Below are positions 27,399-35,973 of a stretch of 62,828 bases of DNA, piece after piece. Numbering within the stretch: the first letter of the stretch is position 1; every line of letters begins with the position of its first letter. Under the pieces are notes generated by a model. It saw only the letters and a list, made by a program, of their open reading frames with translations. It searched no databases and was not told the origin of the DNA. Made by a program: the position numbers and the translations under genes. Location: positions 1 to 62,828 of the forward strand of contig NZ_FOUS01000025.1 in NCBI RefSeq assembly GCF_900114915.1. The letters are read 5' to 3'. This DNA comes from Bradyrhizobium sp. Rc3b. GTDB taxonomy: Bacteria > Pseudomonadota > Alphaproteobacteria > Rhizobiales > Xanthobacteraceae.

Positions 27399-27662
27399 TC
27401 AGCCGCCGATGATTCGCGACGAGATCCGCAGCATGTGGGCGTGGAGCGCGTCGGCCATGAACGGCAGCGCCAGCAGCATCGTGGCAAAGATGGCGAGGAT
27501 CTTCGGCACGTAGATCAGCGTCTGCTCCTGGATCTGCGTCAGCGCCTGGAACAGCGACACGATGACGCCGACCACCAGACCGACCACCATCAGGGGAGAG
27601 GACACGATCACGATCGTCCAGATCGCATCGCGCGCAACGTCGAGGGTCTCGGGTCCGGTCAT
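27399..27662 (-). CDS. fliQ: Flagellar export gate protein FliQ
   Basis: 87 residues from MTGPETLDVARDAIWTIVIV at 27662, the standard FliQ length. Two membrane hairpin helices are separated by QALTQIQEQTLIYVPKILAI, the most conserved block of the family. An upstream in-frame start adds 23 residues and is rejected because family members begin with the short form. Four copies stack with FliP and FliR in the export gate. The preceding 92 bases to fliE hold no gene. Confidence 0.96.
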   Translation of the reverse strand: MTGPETLDVARDAIWTIVIVSSPLMVVGLVVGVIVSLFQALTQIQEQTLIYVPKILAIFATMLLALPFMADALHAHMLRISSRIIGG

Positions 27663-27754
27663 TGTTTGATACTCGCTATTGGTTGTCTGACGTGCCGGGA
27701 AATGCGAATGGCGAATCGGAGACGTCCCCATTCGCTACTCACCATCCGCCAAAA

Positions 27755-28063
27755 TCAGATCGGCATCTTCATGATGTCTTCATAGGCCGCGATCACGCGG
27801 TCGCGGACCGAGACCAGGGTAGACACCGCGACGTCGGTGTCCGCCACCGCAGTCACCACGTCCATCACGTTGGCCTTGCCGGAGGCCATCGCCACGGTCT
27901 GCGCATCCGACTTGCGGCCGGACTCCATGACGCTGCCGACGGCGTCCTTCAGCATTGAGGCAAAGGATTGCCCGCCGGCCTCGGTGGCTTTGTCGGCACC
28001 GCTGTTCTCCAGCACCCGGGCGAGGTTGGCATAAGCGTTGGCCGCGATTGTCGGTGATGCCAT
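27755..28063 (-). CDS. fliE: Flagellar hook-basal body protein FliE
   Basis: 102 residues. The C-terminal half is typical: SFASMLKDAVGSVMESGRKS, VMDVVTAVADTDVAVSTLVS and VRDRVIAAYEDIMKMPI. FliE joins the MS-ring/export gate to the proximal rod and is an early export substrate, so no Sec signal is expected or seen. The gene is 16 bases after flgC in the operon. Confidence 0.95.
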   Translation of the reverse strand: MASPTIAANAYANLARVLENSGADKATEAGGQSFASMLKDAVGSVMESGRKSDAQTVAMASGKANVMDVVTAVADTDVAVSTLVSVRDRVIAAYEDIMKMPI

Positions 28064-28079
28064 GGCTCAATTGTCCTGT

Positions 28080-28505
28080 TCAGCTCTTGAGGATGTCGAG
28101 CGTGCGCTGGATCATCCGGCGCGTCGCACTGATGATGTTGAGATTGGCCTCGTAGGACCGCTGCGCATCGCGCATGTCGGTCATCTCGACCACTGAGTTC
28201 ACGTTGGGGTATTTGACGTTGCCGCTGGCGTCGGCGACCGGATTGTTCGGCTCGTATTTGACGCGGAAGCTCGACTGGTCGGGCTTGATCTTGCCGAGGG
28301 TGACGACCTGCGCGTCGAGCGTGCGGTCGAGCGCGGAGGAGAAGGTCGGAACCTTGCGTCGATAGGGATCGCCACCGGCGGTCTGCGAGGTCGAATCCGC
28401 GTTCGCGATGTTCTCCGAGATCACCCGCATGCGGCCGGCTTGCGCCCGCAGACCGGAGGTCGCGATCGCCATCGAGCGGGCAAAGTCGCTGCTGTCATTG
28501 GCCAT
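28080..28505 (-). CDS. flgC: Proximal rod protein FlgC
   Basis: 141 residues. The N-terminal block (DFARSMAIATSGLRAQAGRM) is followed by the rod signature RVISENIANADST, and the C-terminal block is YPNVNSVVEMTDMRDAQRSY ... NIISATRRMIQRTLDILKS. These helices pack in the rod. It is exported by the flagellar type III system. It lies 40 bases after flgB and 16 before fliE. Confidence 0.96.
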   Translation of the reverse strand: MANDSSDFARSMAIATSGLRAQAGRMRVISENIANADSTSQTAGGDPYRRKVPTFSSALDRTLDAQVVTLGKIKPDQSSFRVKYEPNNPVADASGNVKYPNVNSVVEMTDMRDAQRSYEANLNIISATRRMIQRTLDILKS

Positions 28506-28545
28506 GATGCGCCTCCTCTAGCTGTTCTGTTCCCGGATCATGCGG

Positions 28546-28950
28546 CTAGCCCTTGCCGATCGCGGTCTTGAGCAGATGCAGGCTCTTCGAATAGAGCGAG
28601 GTCGCCGCCGCGTAGTCCATCTGGTTGCTGGCCGCCTTCATCATCTCCTCTTCGAGATTGACGGCGTTGCCCGCGGGGCGGGTCTCGAACCCCGCGTTCC
28701 TGTTCTGGTCGAATCCGGAAGCAGCCCCCGACGGCGTCATGTGAGAACCGCTGGTGCGGGCGAGCGCGAGGGGGCCCATCGAGCCGGTGACCGCCCCGGA
28801 CTTGTCGAGCTTCGGCTCGACCAGGTCGCGCGGCCGGAATTTGGGCGTGTCGGAATTGGAGACGTTCTCGGACAGGACGCGCTGGCGCTCCTGGTGCCAC
28901 TGCATCTTGGTGCGAAGCGCCGACAGTACCGGGAGGTCGTTGATGGACAT
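28546..28950 (-). CDS. flgB: Proximal rod protein FlgB
   Basis: 134 residues. It begins LPVLSALRTKMQWHQERQRV, followed by LSENVSNSDTPKFRPRDL, the N-terminal rod motif. The C-terminal helix is AVNLEEEMMKAASNQMDYAA and continues ATSLYSKSLHLLKTAIGKG. It is first in the operon that runs to flhB. A perfect TTAA-N7-TTAA box lies 68 bases upstream, so the operon is probably activated by CtrA. Confidence 0.96.
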   Translation of the reverse strand: MSINDLPVLSALRTKMQWHQERQRVLSENVSNSDTPKFRPRDLVEPKLDKSGAVTGSMGPLALARTSGSHMTPSGAASGFDQNRNAGFETRPAGNAVNLEEEMMKAASNQMDYAAATSLYSKSLHLLKTAIGKG

Positions 28951-29300
28951 CGTCGCGGCTCCTTCCGCCTCTTGCGAACCTTGAGGTCCAACTAGGCAGA
29001 ATTTGCCGCGTGTATGGTTAATAGCTGGTTAAGGACGCCCTCGCGGCGTGTCCCCGGGCGGGACACTATTTTGCGCCCCGTGATTCTACGCGTCCAAAAA
29101 TGGCATTAACCCAACCATTTGGCGGCGCATGCACGGGCCAAGAAGTCGTTTTGGATCGGGCGATTCATAGGTTATTAAGAGTTGGGGACGGCAAAACTTG
29201 CCGTGGGACGTTAAGAGATCGCAGTTTGGGGCATCGTTAAGCCGGTGGTTGGCGCGTCTGACCATGGGCACGAGAACAGCGCCATTTGTCGGGGACAAGT
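28951..29300. other. Divergent control region between flgB and fliO
   Basis: About 350 bases without a gene. It carries one full CtrA-type box near flgB and further single TTAA half-sites at about 29105, 29172, 29211 and 29239 on the fliO side. A 'ggcaaaacttgccg' palindrome lies near 29189. Confidence 0.6.
29018..29032. promoter_or_regulatory. CtrA-type box upstream of flgB
   Basis: TTAA-TAGCTGG-TTAA on the plus strand; on the minus strand TTAA-CCAGCTA-TTAAC matches the full CtrA consensus TTAA-N7-TTAAC. It is 68 bases upstream of the flgB start, a sensible position for an activator site. Confidence 0.75.
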
Positions 29301-30272
29301 ATGCAAGGCAGCCCTATCACCTTCATCGTCGCGTTCATCGTCGTTCTGGCGTTGATCGGCGTCGCTGCCTGGCTGGTTCGCCGATTCGCCGGCAGCCGGG
29401 TCGGCGCCAACACCCAGCGCGGCAGGATGCCCAGGCTCGCGGTGATCGACGCTGCCGCGGTCGACGGTCGGCGCCGCCTGGTGCTGGTCCGGCGTGACAA
29501 TGTCGAGCATCTCCTGATGATCGGTGGGCCCACCGATATCGTCGTCGAACCCAATATCGTTCGCGCCGCGCCCGGCCGCGACCAGCTTCCGCAGCGTCCG
29601 AACGCCGCGGAACCGCCGCGGCTTGCGCCCATGCCGGATACCAGCAGCTGGGCCGACGAAGCACCGCGGCCCGAACTGCTCGACCATCCCGAGCCGCAAA
29701 TGCCCGAGCCGCCGCCGCGGCCCGCGCGCCCGTCCTTCGCCGACGAGGTGCGCCGGCCCGCTCCCGCGCTGGCCGAACGCCGCAGCGATCCCCTCGCCGG
29801 CTTCACGGCCGAGCCGATCGCGCCGCGCCCCGAGCGCGAACCGCGGCCCGAGCCGCTGCCGCCGCGCGTTCCGCGCAGCGAACCGCCACTGATGCCGCGG
29901 CCGCCGCGCCAGAGTGAGCCGCCGAAGATGCCGCCGGTGCGCGCCGAGCGCGCACCTGCCCCGCCGCCTCCTCCGCCGGTGCCGCAGGCTCCGCCTGTTC
30001 CGCCGCCGGCTCCCGCCGCGTCCCCCTCCAGCGCCGAGCAGAATCTCGCCGAGATGGCGCAGCGGCTGGAGGCAGCCTTGCGTCGCCCGGCCGGCGAGAC
30101 GGTCGCGCCTCCGGTTGCGCCCGAACCTCCTGCGCCGCCGCCCCGCGCCGCACGCAGTGAGCCGCCGGCACCACCGGCCCCGCCCGCAAAGCCGGCCACG
30201 GAAAAGACCAGCTTTGAAAATCTCGAAGACGAGATGGCCTCCCTGCTTGGCCGTCCGAAGCCGTCTTCGTGA
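29301..30272 (+). CDS. fliO: FliO-type flagellar assembly protein with a long proline-rich tail
   Basis: 323 residues from ATG at 29301 (GGGGACAAG upstream). Residues 6-28 form one membrane span (ITFIVAFIVVLALIGVAAWL). Residues 45-95 are the FliO beta core (RGRMPRLAVIDAAAVDGRRR ... HLLMIGGPTDIVVEPNI). The rest, about 220 residues, is Pro/Arg/Glu/Ala-rich and probably disordered; classic FliO is near 100-140 residues. FliO helps assemble the FliP ring of the export gate. It overlaps the start of fliP by four bases, which supports the call. Confidence 0.88.
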   Translation: MQGSPITFIVAFIVVLALIGVAAWLVRRFAGSRVGANTQRGRMPRLAVIDAAAVDGRRRLVLVRRDNVEHLLMIGGPTDIVVEPNIVRAAPGRDQLPQRPNAAEPPRLAPMPDTSSWADEAPRPELLDHPEPQMPEPPPRPARPSFADEVRRPAPALAERRSDPLAGFTAEPIAPRPEREPRPEPLPPRVPRSEPPLMPRPPRQSEPPKMPPVRAERAPAPPPPPPVPQAPPVPPPAPAASPSSAEQNLAEMAQRLEAALRRPAGETVAPPVAPEPPAPPPRAARSEPPAPPAPPAKPATEKTSFENLEDEMASLLGRPKPSS

Positions 30273-31027
30273 GGCTGCCGTCCCTCCCGCGTAGAGTATT
30301 TTTTCTTTCTGTCCTGATCGGCGCGGCATCGGCAGCGATGCCGGCGCATGCGCAGGACATCAGCATCAATCTCGGCGGCGGCGCTGGCGGCGGCGGCGTC
30401 ACCGAGCGCGCGATCCAGCTGATCGCGCTGCTCACAGTGCTGTCGATCGCGCCGTCGATCCTGATCATGATGACGTCGTTCACGCGCATCGTGGTCGTGC
30501 TGTCTCTGCTGCGCACGGCGTTGGGCACGGCGACCGCTCCGCCGAACTCGGTGATCATCGCGCTGGCGATGTTCCTCACCTTCTTCGTGATGGGGCCGGT
30601 CCTGCAAAAATCCTACGATGACGGCATCCGCCCGCTCGTCGCCAACCAGATCGGCGTCGAGGACGCACTGCAGCGCGCCTCCGTTCCCTTGCGCGGCTTC
30701 ATGCAGAAGAACGTGCGCGAAAAGGACCTCAAGCTGTTCCTGGATCTCTCGGGCGAGGCACCGCCGGCCACCCCAGACGACCTCGCACTGCGCATCCTGG
30801 TCCCCGCCTTCATGATCTCCGAGCTGAAGCGCGCCTTCGAGATCGGCTTCCTGCTGTTCCTGCCCTTCCTGATCATCGACCTCGTCGTCGCCTCGGTGCT
30901 GATGTCGATGGGCATGATGATGCTGCCCCCGGCAACGATCTCGCTGCCGTTCAAGCTGATCTTCTTCGTGCTGGTCGACGGCTGGTCGCTGGTGGCCGGA
31001 AGCCTGGTGCAGAGTTACGGGGGGTGA
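30269..31027 (+). CDS. fliP: Flagellar export gate protein FliP
   Basis: 252 residues from a GTG that overlaps the fliO stop (GTGA). A cleavable signal peptide (FFLSVLIGAASAAMPAHAQD) is typical of FliP. Family motifs follow: IQLIALLTVLSIAPSILIMM, TSFTRIVVVLSLLRTALGT, PPNSVIIALAMFLTFFVMGP, and the late block LVVASVLMSMGMMMLPPATI. Five copies form the core of the export gate with FliQ and FliR. The overlap implies translational coupling to fliO. Confidence 0.96.
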   Translation: MRLPSLPRRVFFLSVLIGAASAAMPAHAQDISINLGGGAGGGGVTERAIQLIALLTVLSIAPSILIMMTSFTRIVVVLSLLRTALGTATAPPNSVIIALAMFLTFFVMGPVLQKSYDDGIRPLVANQIGVEDALQRASVPLRGFMQKNVREKDLKLFLDLSGEAPPATPDDLALRILVPAFMISELKRAFEIGFLLFLPFLIIDLVVASVLMSMGMMMLPPATISLPFKLIFFVLVDGWSLVAGSLVQSYGG

Positions 31028-31065
31028 GACGGAGTTGCGGGCCGCGCTTCGCGCGGGCAGCAGTC

Positions 31066-34000
31066 CTACCGCGTCATCTTGATCTGCCGCACGACGGGGA
31101 TCGTCGGCAGCGAGCCGGTGTGGTCGGCTTGTTCCTTGGCCTGCGGTGAGCCAGGGGCGCGGGCGGTGGCGTCGGGGAAGCGCTGCTTCATCTCGCGCAG
31201 GAAGCCGTCGAGCGTGTCGACGCTGGCAGCCAACTTGGCGATCTCGGCGAATTCGGCGCTGGAGGCCGCGGCCGGCTTGCTGGCGATGTCGAAGGCGAGA
31301 CGGTCGGCGCTCTCGCTCATCAGCGGCGCGTATTTCTCGCGGAAGCGCGACAGGCCGATCGAGTCGTCGGCGAGCGCATAGCCGACGGCGGCGCGGATGA
31401 TGTCGCTCTTCTCCACCGCGTTGAGCGGCTTGAAGTCGCGGAAGCGCTCGCCGTAATAGAGCTCGATCTGCTCGGCGGACTCGCGCCAGCGCCGTGCCGC
31501 CCAGAAGATGTCGGAACGCAGGCGCAGCACTTCGCGCCCGGAGACGTTGGAGACGATGTCGAGCGCGAGATCGTGGCGGCCGACGTCGCTCTGCGCGCGC
31601 GCTTCCAGCAGCAGGCGCTGCTGCCTGAGCTCGCCGGAGAGATCGCTGATGCGGCTCGCGCGCAGCGCGGTGATCGCCATGTCGGGCTTGCGGTTGGCGA
31701 GATAGATCATGGACAGGCGCGCGGCGACTTGGGCGCGCGCAGCACCTTCGAGGCGGTGATCGACCTGATATTGCAGCAGCTCGGCGGCCTGGTCGAGCAA
31801 GTCAATCGAGGCGAGACGGTCGGCGAGACGGCGGATCAGCTCGTCGCCGCGCCGGCCAATCGGCGTCAGCTCGCGAAATTCGTAGAACATCCCGAGCGCC
31901 TCGACCGGCGGCAGCTCGTCGCCCTTCGGTCCCAGGAAGATCTTGGTGAACAGGTCCGAGGCGAGATCCTGCGCCTGGCGCGAGGCTTCGGCGTTCGGCT
32001 GCAGCCTGGTCGCGGTGCGCGCGGCGGTGAGCGCGTCGCGGTAGCGCCCGTTCTCGGCAAACATCTGCGACAGCATCTGCAGCGTCTTGACCTCGATCGC
32101 GTCGCCGCGCCAGGTCATGGACAGGGTCTCGAGCTCGCGCAGCGCGTCTTCCTTGCTGATCTCGTCGCGCTTCTGCCGCAGCGCGACCTCGAGCTGCTTG
32201 GCCTCGGCCGCAGCCGGCCGATCGGCCGAGGCGGCCGCGAACTTGTAGTCGTCGAGCGCGTCCTTGTCGTGGCCGAGCGCCTCGGCGAGCCGGCCGCGCA
32301 GCACAGCGAAGCCGGGCGCGGCCTCGGGCGAGACGCCGACCACCTCGAGCTCGCTGCGGCGCTTGGAGGCGCCGGCATAGTCCTTCACCTCGAGCGAGGC
32401 GCGCATCGCGTCCATCGTCACGATGCGCTGGATGTCGAGCGGCAGCGAGGCGATGGCGAATTCGACGTTCTTGAATTTTTCGCGCGCATCGGCCCATTTG
32501 CCCTGGCGCGCATAGGCGAGCGCCTTCCAGAGCTGGGAATCGTGGCTGTTGCCGATCACGGGATTGGCGAGGTCCTTCAGGCCCTGCGCCGGCCGGCCGA
32601 TCAGGACGCTGGCGATCGCATGCATGATCAGCGCGCCGCTCTCCTCCTTGTTGAGCGGATCGCTCAGCATCAATTCGGTCACGGCCTTGGCTTCGTGATA
32701 CATCGCGCGCGACATGTAGAACTGCGCGAGATCGAGCCGCGGCAGCGAGCGCAGTGCCGGTTCGACGTTGGAGATCGCCGTGATCAGGTCGCTCTGACGC
32801 GTCATGAAGTTGTCCGACTGACCCTTGCGCCAGCCTTCGGGGCTGAAGATCGGGCGCACTGCGGTCGGCGCCCGCTCGGCGGAGATGTCGACCGGCGACA
32901 GCGTCAGCCCGCCCTTCTTGCCGAGGATCACCTTGTCGGCGCCGACCTCGACGCCGACCTCGTCGGAGTTCGGCCGGATCGCGATGCCGTGCGCGGATTC
33001 CAGCAGCGAGAGATCGACGAGGTCCTGCCGCTTGATGAAGCCGCGCACCGGCCGCTGCGCGGTGACGACATAGAGCGCGTCGCCGGCGTCGGGGTCGGTG
33101 AATCTGTGCAGCAGGCCCGGATTGGCGAAGGGGATTGCAATGTTGGCGAGCGCGGGGTCGGTGATGTTGCGCGACATCATCAGCGGAAGCGGCGTCGACT
33201 GGATCTTGTCGGCGAGCGTCAGGAGCCAGTTGGTCTCCTTGCCGACCTCCTCGCTCGCCAGCGAGTAGACCAGCGGGCGGGTGAGACGGATACGCACCGC
33301 CTGCCCCTTGTCGAGCGGGATGCGGCCGACCTCGCCGATCATCGCCCCGCCCCTGGCACGGATCGCCTCGACGTCGATCGGCTTCGGCGTATCGAACACC
33401 AGCCACACCGTGTCGCCGCGGCGGAACGCGGCCGCAGGTGTTGCGACCTGAATCGGGAACGTCACGCGCAAGCCGTCGCTGTCGCGGCGCGCATCGACGC
33501 TGGCGACGGTGGGCTGCGGCGCGGCCGGCGCCTCGGCGGGCGCAGCCTTGGCGGCTTCCTTCACGGCCTCTTTCGGCGCTTCGGCAGGCACCGGCTTGGC
33601 CGGCGCGGCCGCAGCCTCGGAAACCGGCGGCGCGGGCTTCGCAGCTTCCTTCGCCATTTCCTTGGGCGCTTCCGGAGCGTGCACAGCCTCAGTGGCGGCA
33701 GCCGGCGCCGGTTTCGGCGCTTCAGCGGGCGGCATCGCGGCGGGCGCTTCCGGCCTCACCTCGGGCTTGACGTCGATTTTGGCGTCGCGCGCGATCGTCT
33801 CGGAGGTCGGCGGCGCGATCTCGCGATGGGCCTCCTTCGGCTTCTCGGCCGCGGGCTTGTCGGGCGCGGGCGCCGGTCCGTGACCGGCAGGCTTCATCTG
33901 CGCGATCGCCGCCTCGGGCGTCGCGGCGGTCTTGCCCTTGTCGGGCTGGAAAGAGACGTCGACGACGTAGTTCTTCTCGTCGCGGAACGAATGCACGTCG

Positions 34001-34788
34001 GAATCGCCGATCAGCGCGATCTCGACATTGGTCTGATCGATGTCGGCCTTCTGCTTGATCGAGGCGACGTTCGGCGGCGCCGCGACGACCGCGTCCGCCA
34101 GATCGAAATTGAGGTTGGCGTTGAAGGCGAGCGTGAGCTTCTGCTCGTTGAGCACGGAGGAGACGCCGACGCCGTCGGGCATCTCGAACACGAAGCGCAC
34201 GAAGGTCGGCTGCACCGAGGCCCGCACGCGGATCTGCGGACGCTTCTTGGTCTCGGCCGCGGCGCGCTGGGCGCGCAGCGCGCGCTCGGCGACGCGGGCG
34301 CGCTCGGCGAGCTCCTTGACCACGTCCATCGGCAGGCTCGGCGGCGGTCCCTTCCAGCCCTCCGGCAACAGGTCGACGAAGGTGCGCTCGCCGGCATTCA
34401 TGGTGTTGACGGTGACGCGCCGCGCCAGCGACAGGCGGATGGCGCCGCCATCAGGATCGCGGCGCGCGGAGTTGACGTAATCGGGCGCGCCTTCGGGAAC
34501 GCGGTCGACGGGAACGTCAACCGCGCGGTCGAAGCGGATGATGAGGATGGAGCCTGCGGTCGTCACCTCGGAGGGGACGTCCTCGCCGAGCTTGATGACG
34601 AGACGGGCAAAGCCGCCGCCGGCCGAAAAGCTCGCCTCGCCCCTGATCGGATCGGCCGCCCGGGCAGGCGCACCGAGACCGATCAGCAGGCAGGCCGCCA
34701 GCGCGCCCGCCGTTCGGACATGACGCGACAGCCCCGGCGCCAAGGCGCGGGTTCGCGACACAAATCCAGCGGCAGCCTTTCGCGCCAT
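31066..34788 (-). CDS. Giant periplasmic TPR protein in the flagellar locus
   Basis: About 1240 residues from ATG at 34788; ATGs at 34797 and 34830 are alternatives. A signal peptide (AGALAACLLIGLGAPARAAD) is followed by a beta-rich AMIN-like domain (FARLVIKLGEDVPSE ... RLSLARRVTVNT), a second beta region, an Ala/Pro/Lys/Glu linker (about 300-430), another AMIN-like domain (GLRVTFPIQVATPAAAFRRG), and from about 690 to the end many TPR-like helical pairs (AQGLKDLANPVIG, LAYARQGKWADAREKFKNVE, YRDALTAARTATRLQPNAEA). No enzyme motif is seen. It converges on fliP and has two CtrA-type boxes upstream, so a role in flagellar assembly or motor function is inferred but unproven. Confidence 0.82.
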   Translation of the reverse strand: MARKAAAGFVSRTRALAPGLSRHVRTAGALAACLLIGLGAPARAADPIRGEASFSAGGGFARLVIKLGEDVPSEVTTAGSILIIRFDRAVDVPVDRVPEGAPDYVNSARRDPDGGAIRLSLARRVTVNTMNAGERTFVDLLPEGWKGPPPSLPMDVVKELAERARVAERALRAQRAAAETKKRPQIRVRASVQPTFVRFVFEMPDGVGVSSVLNEQKLTLAFNANLNFDLADAVVAAPPNVASIKQKADIDQTNVEIALIGDSDVHSFRDEKNYVVDVSFQPDKGKTAATPEAAIAQMKPAGHGPAPAPDKPAAEKPKEAHREIAPPTSETIARDAKIDVKPEVRPEAPAAMPPAEAPKPAPAAATEAVHAPEAPKEMAKEAAKPAPPVSEAAAAPAKPVPAEAPKEAVKEAAKAAPAEAPAAPQPTVASVDARRDSDGLRVTFPIQVATPAAAFRRGDTVWLVFDTPKPIDVEAIRARGGAMIGEVGRIPLDKGQAVRIRLTRPLVYSLASEEVGKETNWLLTLADKIQSTPLPLMMSRNITDPALANIAIPFANPGLLHRFTDPDAGDALYVVTAQRPVRGFIKRQDLVDLSLLESAHGIAIRPNSDEVGVEVGADKVILGKKGGLTLSPVDISAERAPTAVRPIFSPEGWRKGQSDNFMTRQSDLITAISNVEPALRSLPRLDLAQFYMSRAMYHEAKAVTELMLSDPLNKEESGALIMHAIASVLIGRPAQGLKDLANPVIGNSHDSQLWKALAYARQGKWADAREKFKNVEFAIASLPLDIQRIVTMDAMRASLEVKDYAGASKRRSELEVVGVSPEAAPGFAVLRGRLAEALGHDKDALDDYKFAAASADRPAAAEAKQLEVALRQKRDEISKEDALRELETLSMTWRGDAIEVKTLQMLSQMFAENGRYRDALTAARTATRLQPNAEASRQAQDLASDLFTKIFLGPKGDELPPVEALGMFYEFRELTPIGRRGDELIRRLADRLASIDLLDQAAELLQYQVDHRLEGAARAQVAARLSMIYLANRKPDMAITALRASRISDLSGELRQQRLLLEARAQSDVGRHDLALDIVSNVSGREVLRLRSDIFWAARRWRESAEQIELYYGERFRDFKPLNAVEKSDIIRAAVGYALADDSIGLSRFREKYAPLMSESADRLAFDIASKPAAASSAEFAEIAKLAASVDTLDGFLREMKQRFPDATARAPGSPQAKEQADHTGSLPTIPVVRQIKMTR

Positions 34789-34864
34789 TGGCGGCATTTC
34801 TTCCGGTTCGGCGGTCCATGCCGGCATCAAGGCCGGCCATGCCGTCGACTGTAGGTCCCGCCAA

Positions 34865-34879
34865 TTAAGGACTTGTTAA
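34865..34879. promoter_or_regulatory. CtrA-type box upstream of the giant TPR gene
   Basis: TTAA-GGACTTG-TTAA, an exact TTAA-N7-TTAA, 77 bases upstream of the assumed start. A second exact copy lies 102 bases further at 34967-34981. Confidence 0.72.
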
Positions 34880-34966
34880 TGCTATATCTTGATTTGCTTT
34901 GGAGGCAGCACGCCGTGCCGCATCGAGCGTGGGCGGATCCGCTGGGTGAATTTGAGACGCCGATAG

Positions 34967-34981
34967 TTAAGGCTTCGTTAA
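34967..34981. promoter_or_regulatory. Second CtrA-type box, overlapping the end of the neighbouring gene
   Basis: TTAA-GGCTTCG-TTAAC matches the full CtrA consensus on the plus strand. Its first three bases form the stop codon of the TPR gene at 34967-35875, and the rest lies in its last codons. Confidence 0.6.
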
Positions 34982-35875
34982 CACCTGCAAGACGGTGCTG
35001 TCGCGGTCGGCCAGTCCCTTCACGGGCACCCCATAGCGGACAAAGGCTTCGTCGATCCCAGCGTCGATTTTTCTGGCCGCCGAGATATCGCTTTGGCCAC
35101 CAACTGCGTCGCCGAGCTTGAATCTGGCAATCCCTCGGCCGTAGAGCGCGCTCGCAAGCTTGGGCGCCAACTGCAGCGCTGAGTTGTAGTCGTCCATCGC
35201 CGCGGAGAATTGCCCCATTTTCAGATTAATGAGAGCGCGCGAGTCGTATGTTGCCGCGCTGTTTGCTCCCGATCGAAGCGCAATATCGCAATCCTCCAGC
35301 GCAGCCTGCAGAGCGCCAAGGACGGCTCGGGTCCAACAGCGTCCGCTTCGCGCCGCCTCCAGCTTCGGATCAAGGCGAATTGCCTCGTCATAGTCCCGCG
35401 CTGCGCGGTCGTACGCGTTCCCCTGCAGGTAGGCCGCCGCACGGTTGGCAAAAGCCGCGCCATAGTTCGGGTTGAGCTTGAGCGCCTCCTCAAAGGCGCC
35501 GATCGCCAGATCGCGCGCCCCCGTTCTCAGATAGGCCACGCCGAGGTTGTTGAAGGCTTTCGCATAAGTCGGATCAAGCCTGGTCGCTTCGACGAAATCC
35601 TTGATCGCGCGTTCGTAGTCGGCTTTGGCGCTATAGGCATTTCCCCTGTTGTTGTAGGCGATAACGAAGCCGTTCACGGCTCCCTCGCCCGCATCGATAA
35701 ACGCCGTGCAGCCATCGATCCGAGCTTCGGGTGATACGCGGTCTGAGCCGTTACACAGTTCAACATTCTTGAGGGAGCTGCCCTTCTTCTGTGCCCAGCC
35801 CGACGAACTGGACAGCCCAAGGACAAGAATGAGCATCACGGCCTTGATGAAACTGGCTCTTGCGGTCATTTCCAC
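34967..35875 (-). CDS. Secreted tetratricopeptide-repeat protein
   Basis: 302 residues. A signal peptide (AVMLILVLGLSSSSGWAQ) precedes a Cys-containing segment (VELCNGSDRVSPEARIDGCT, common in Bradyrhizobium TPR proteins), then at least five canonical TPR units, e.g. AYNNRGNAYSAKADYERAIK, AFNNLGVAYLRTGARDLAIG, AFANRAAAYLQGNAYDRAAR and ALYGRGIARFKLGDAV. It should act as a periplasmic scaffold. It follows the FecR-domain gene on the same strand, 98 bases apart, and may share its message. Its 3' end contains a CtrA-type box serving the next gene. Confidence 0.85.
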   Translation of the reverse strand: MEMTARASFIKAVMLILVLGLSSSSGWAQKKGSSLKNVELCNGSDRVSPEARIDGCTAFIDAGEGAVNGFVIAYNNRGNAYSAKADYERAIKDFVEATRLDPTYAKAFNNLGVAYLRTGARDLAIGAFEEALKLNPNYGAAFANRAAAYLQGNAYDRAARDYDEAIRLDPKLEAARSGRCWTRAVLGALQAALEDCDIALRSGANSAATYDSRALINLKMGQFSAAMDDYNSALQLAPKLASALYGRGIARFKLGDAVGGQSDISAARKIDAGIDEAFVRYGVPVKGLADRDSTVLQVLTKP

Positions 35876-35973
35876 ACCAAGTGTCCGACACCGACGGCGA
35901 ACGAAGCGCCAATCCTGATCTCAGTGCCGGCCGGCACTGCGGCGTCGCGGCGGCTTCGGGCCAAGCAAGTTTC

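Noticed and set aside
31573..34854. 1093-residue open frame on the plus strand
   Set aside because: Exact antisense of the giant TPR gene; rich in Arg, His, Gly and Leu with no domain, as expected of a GC-rich shadow frame.
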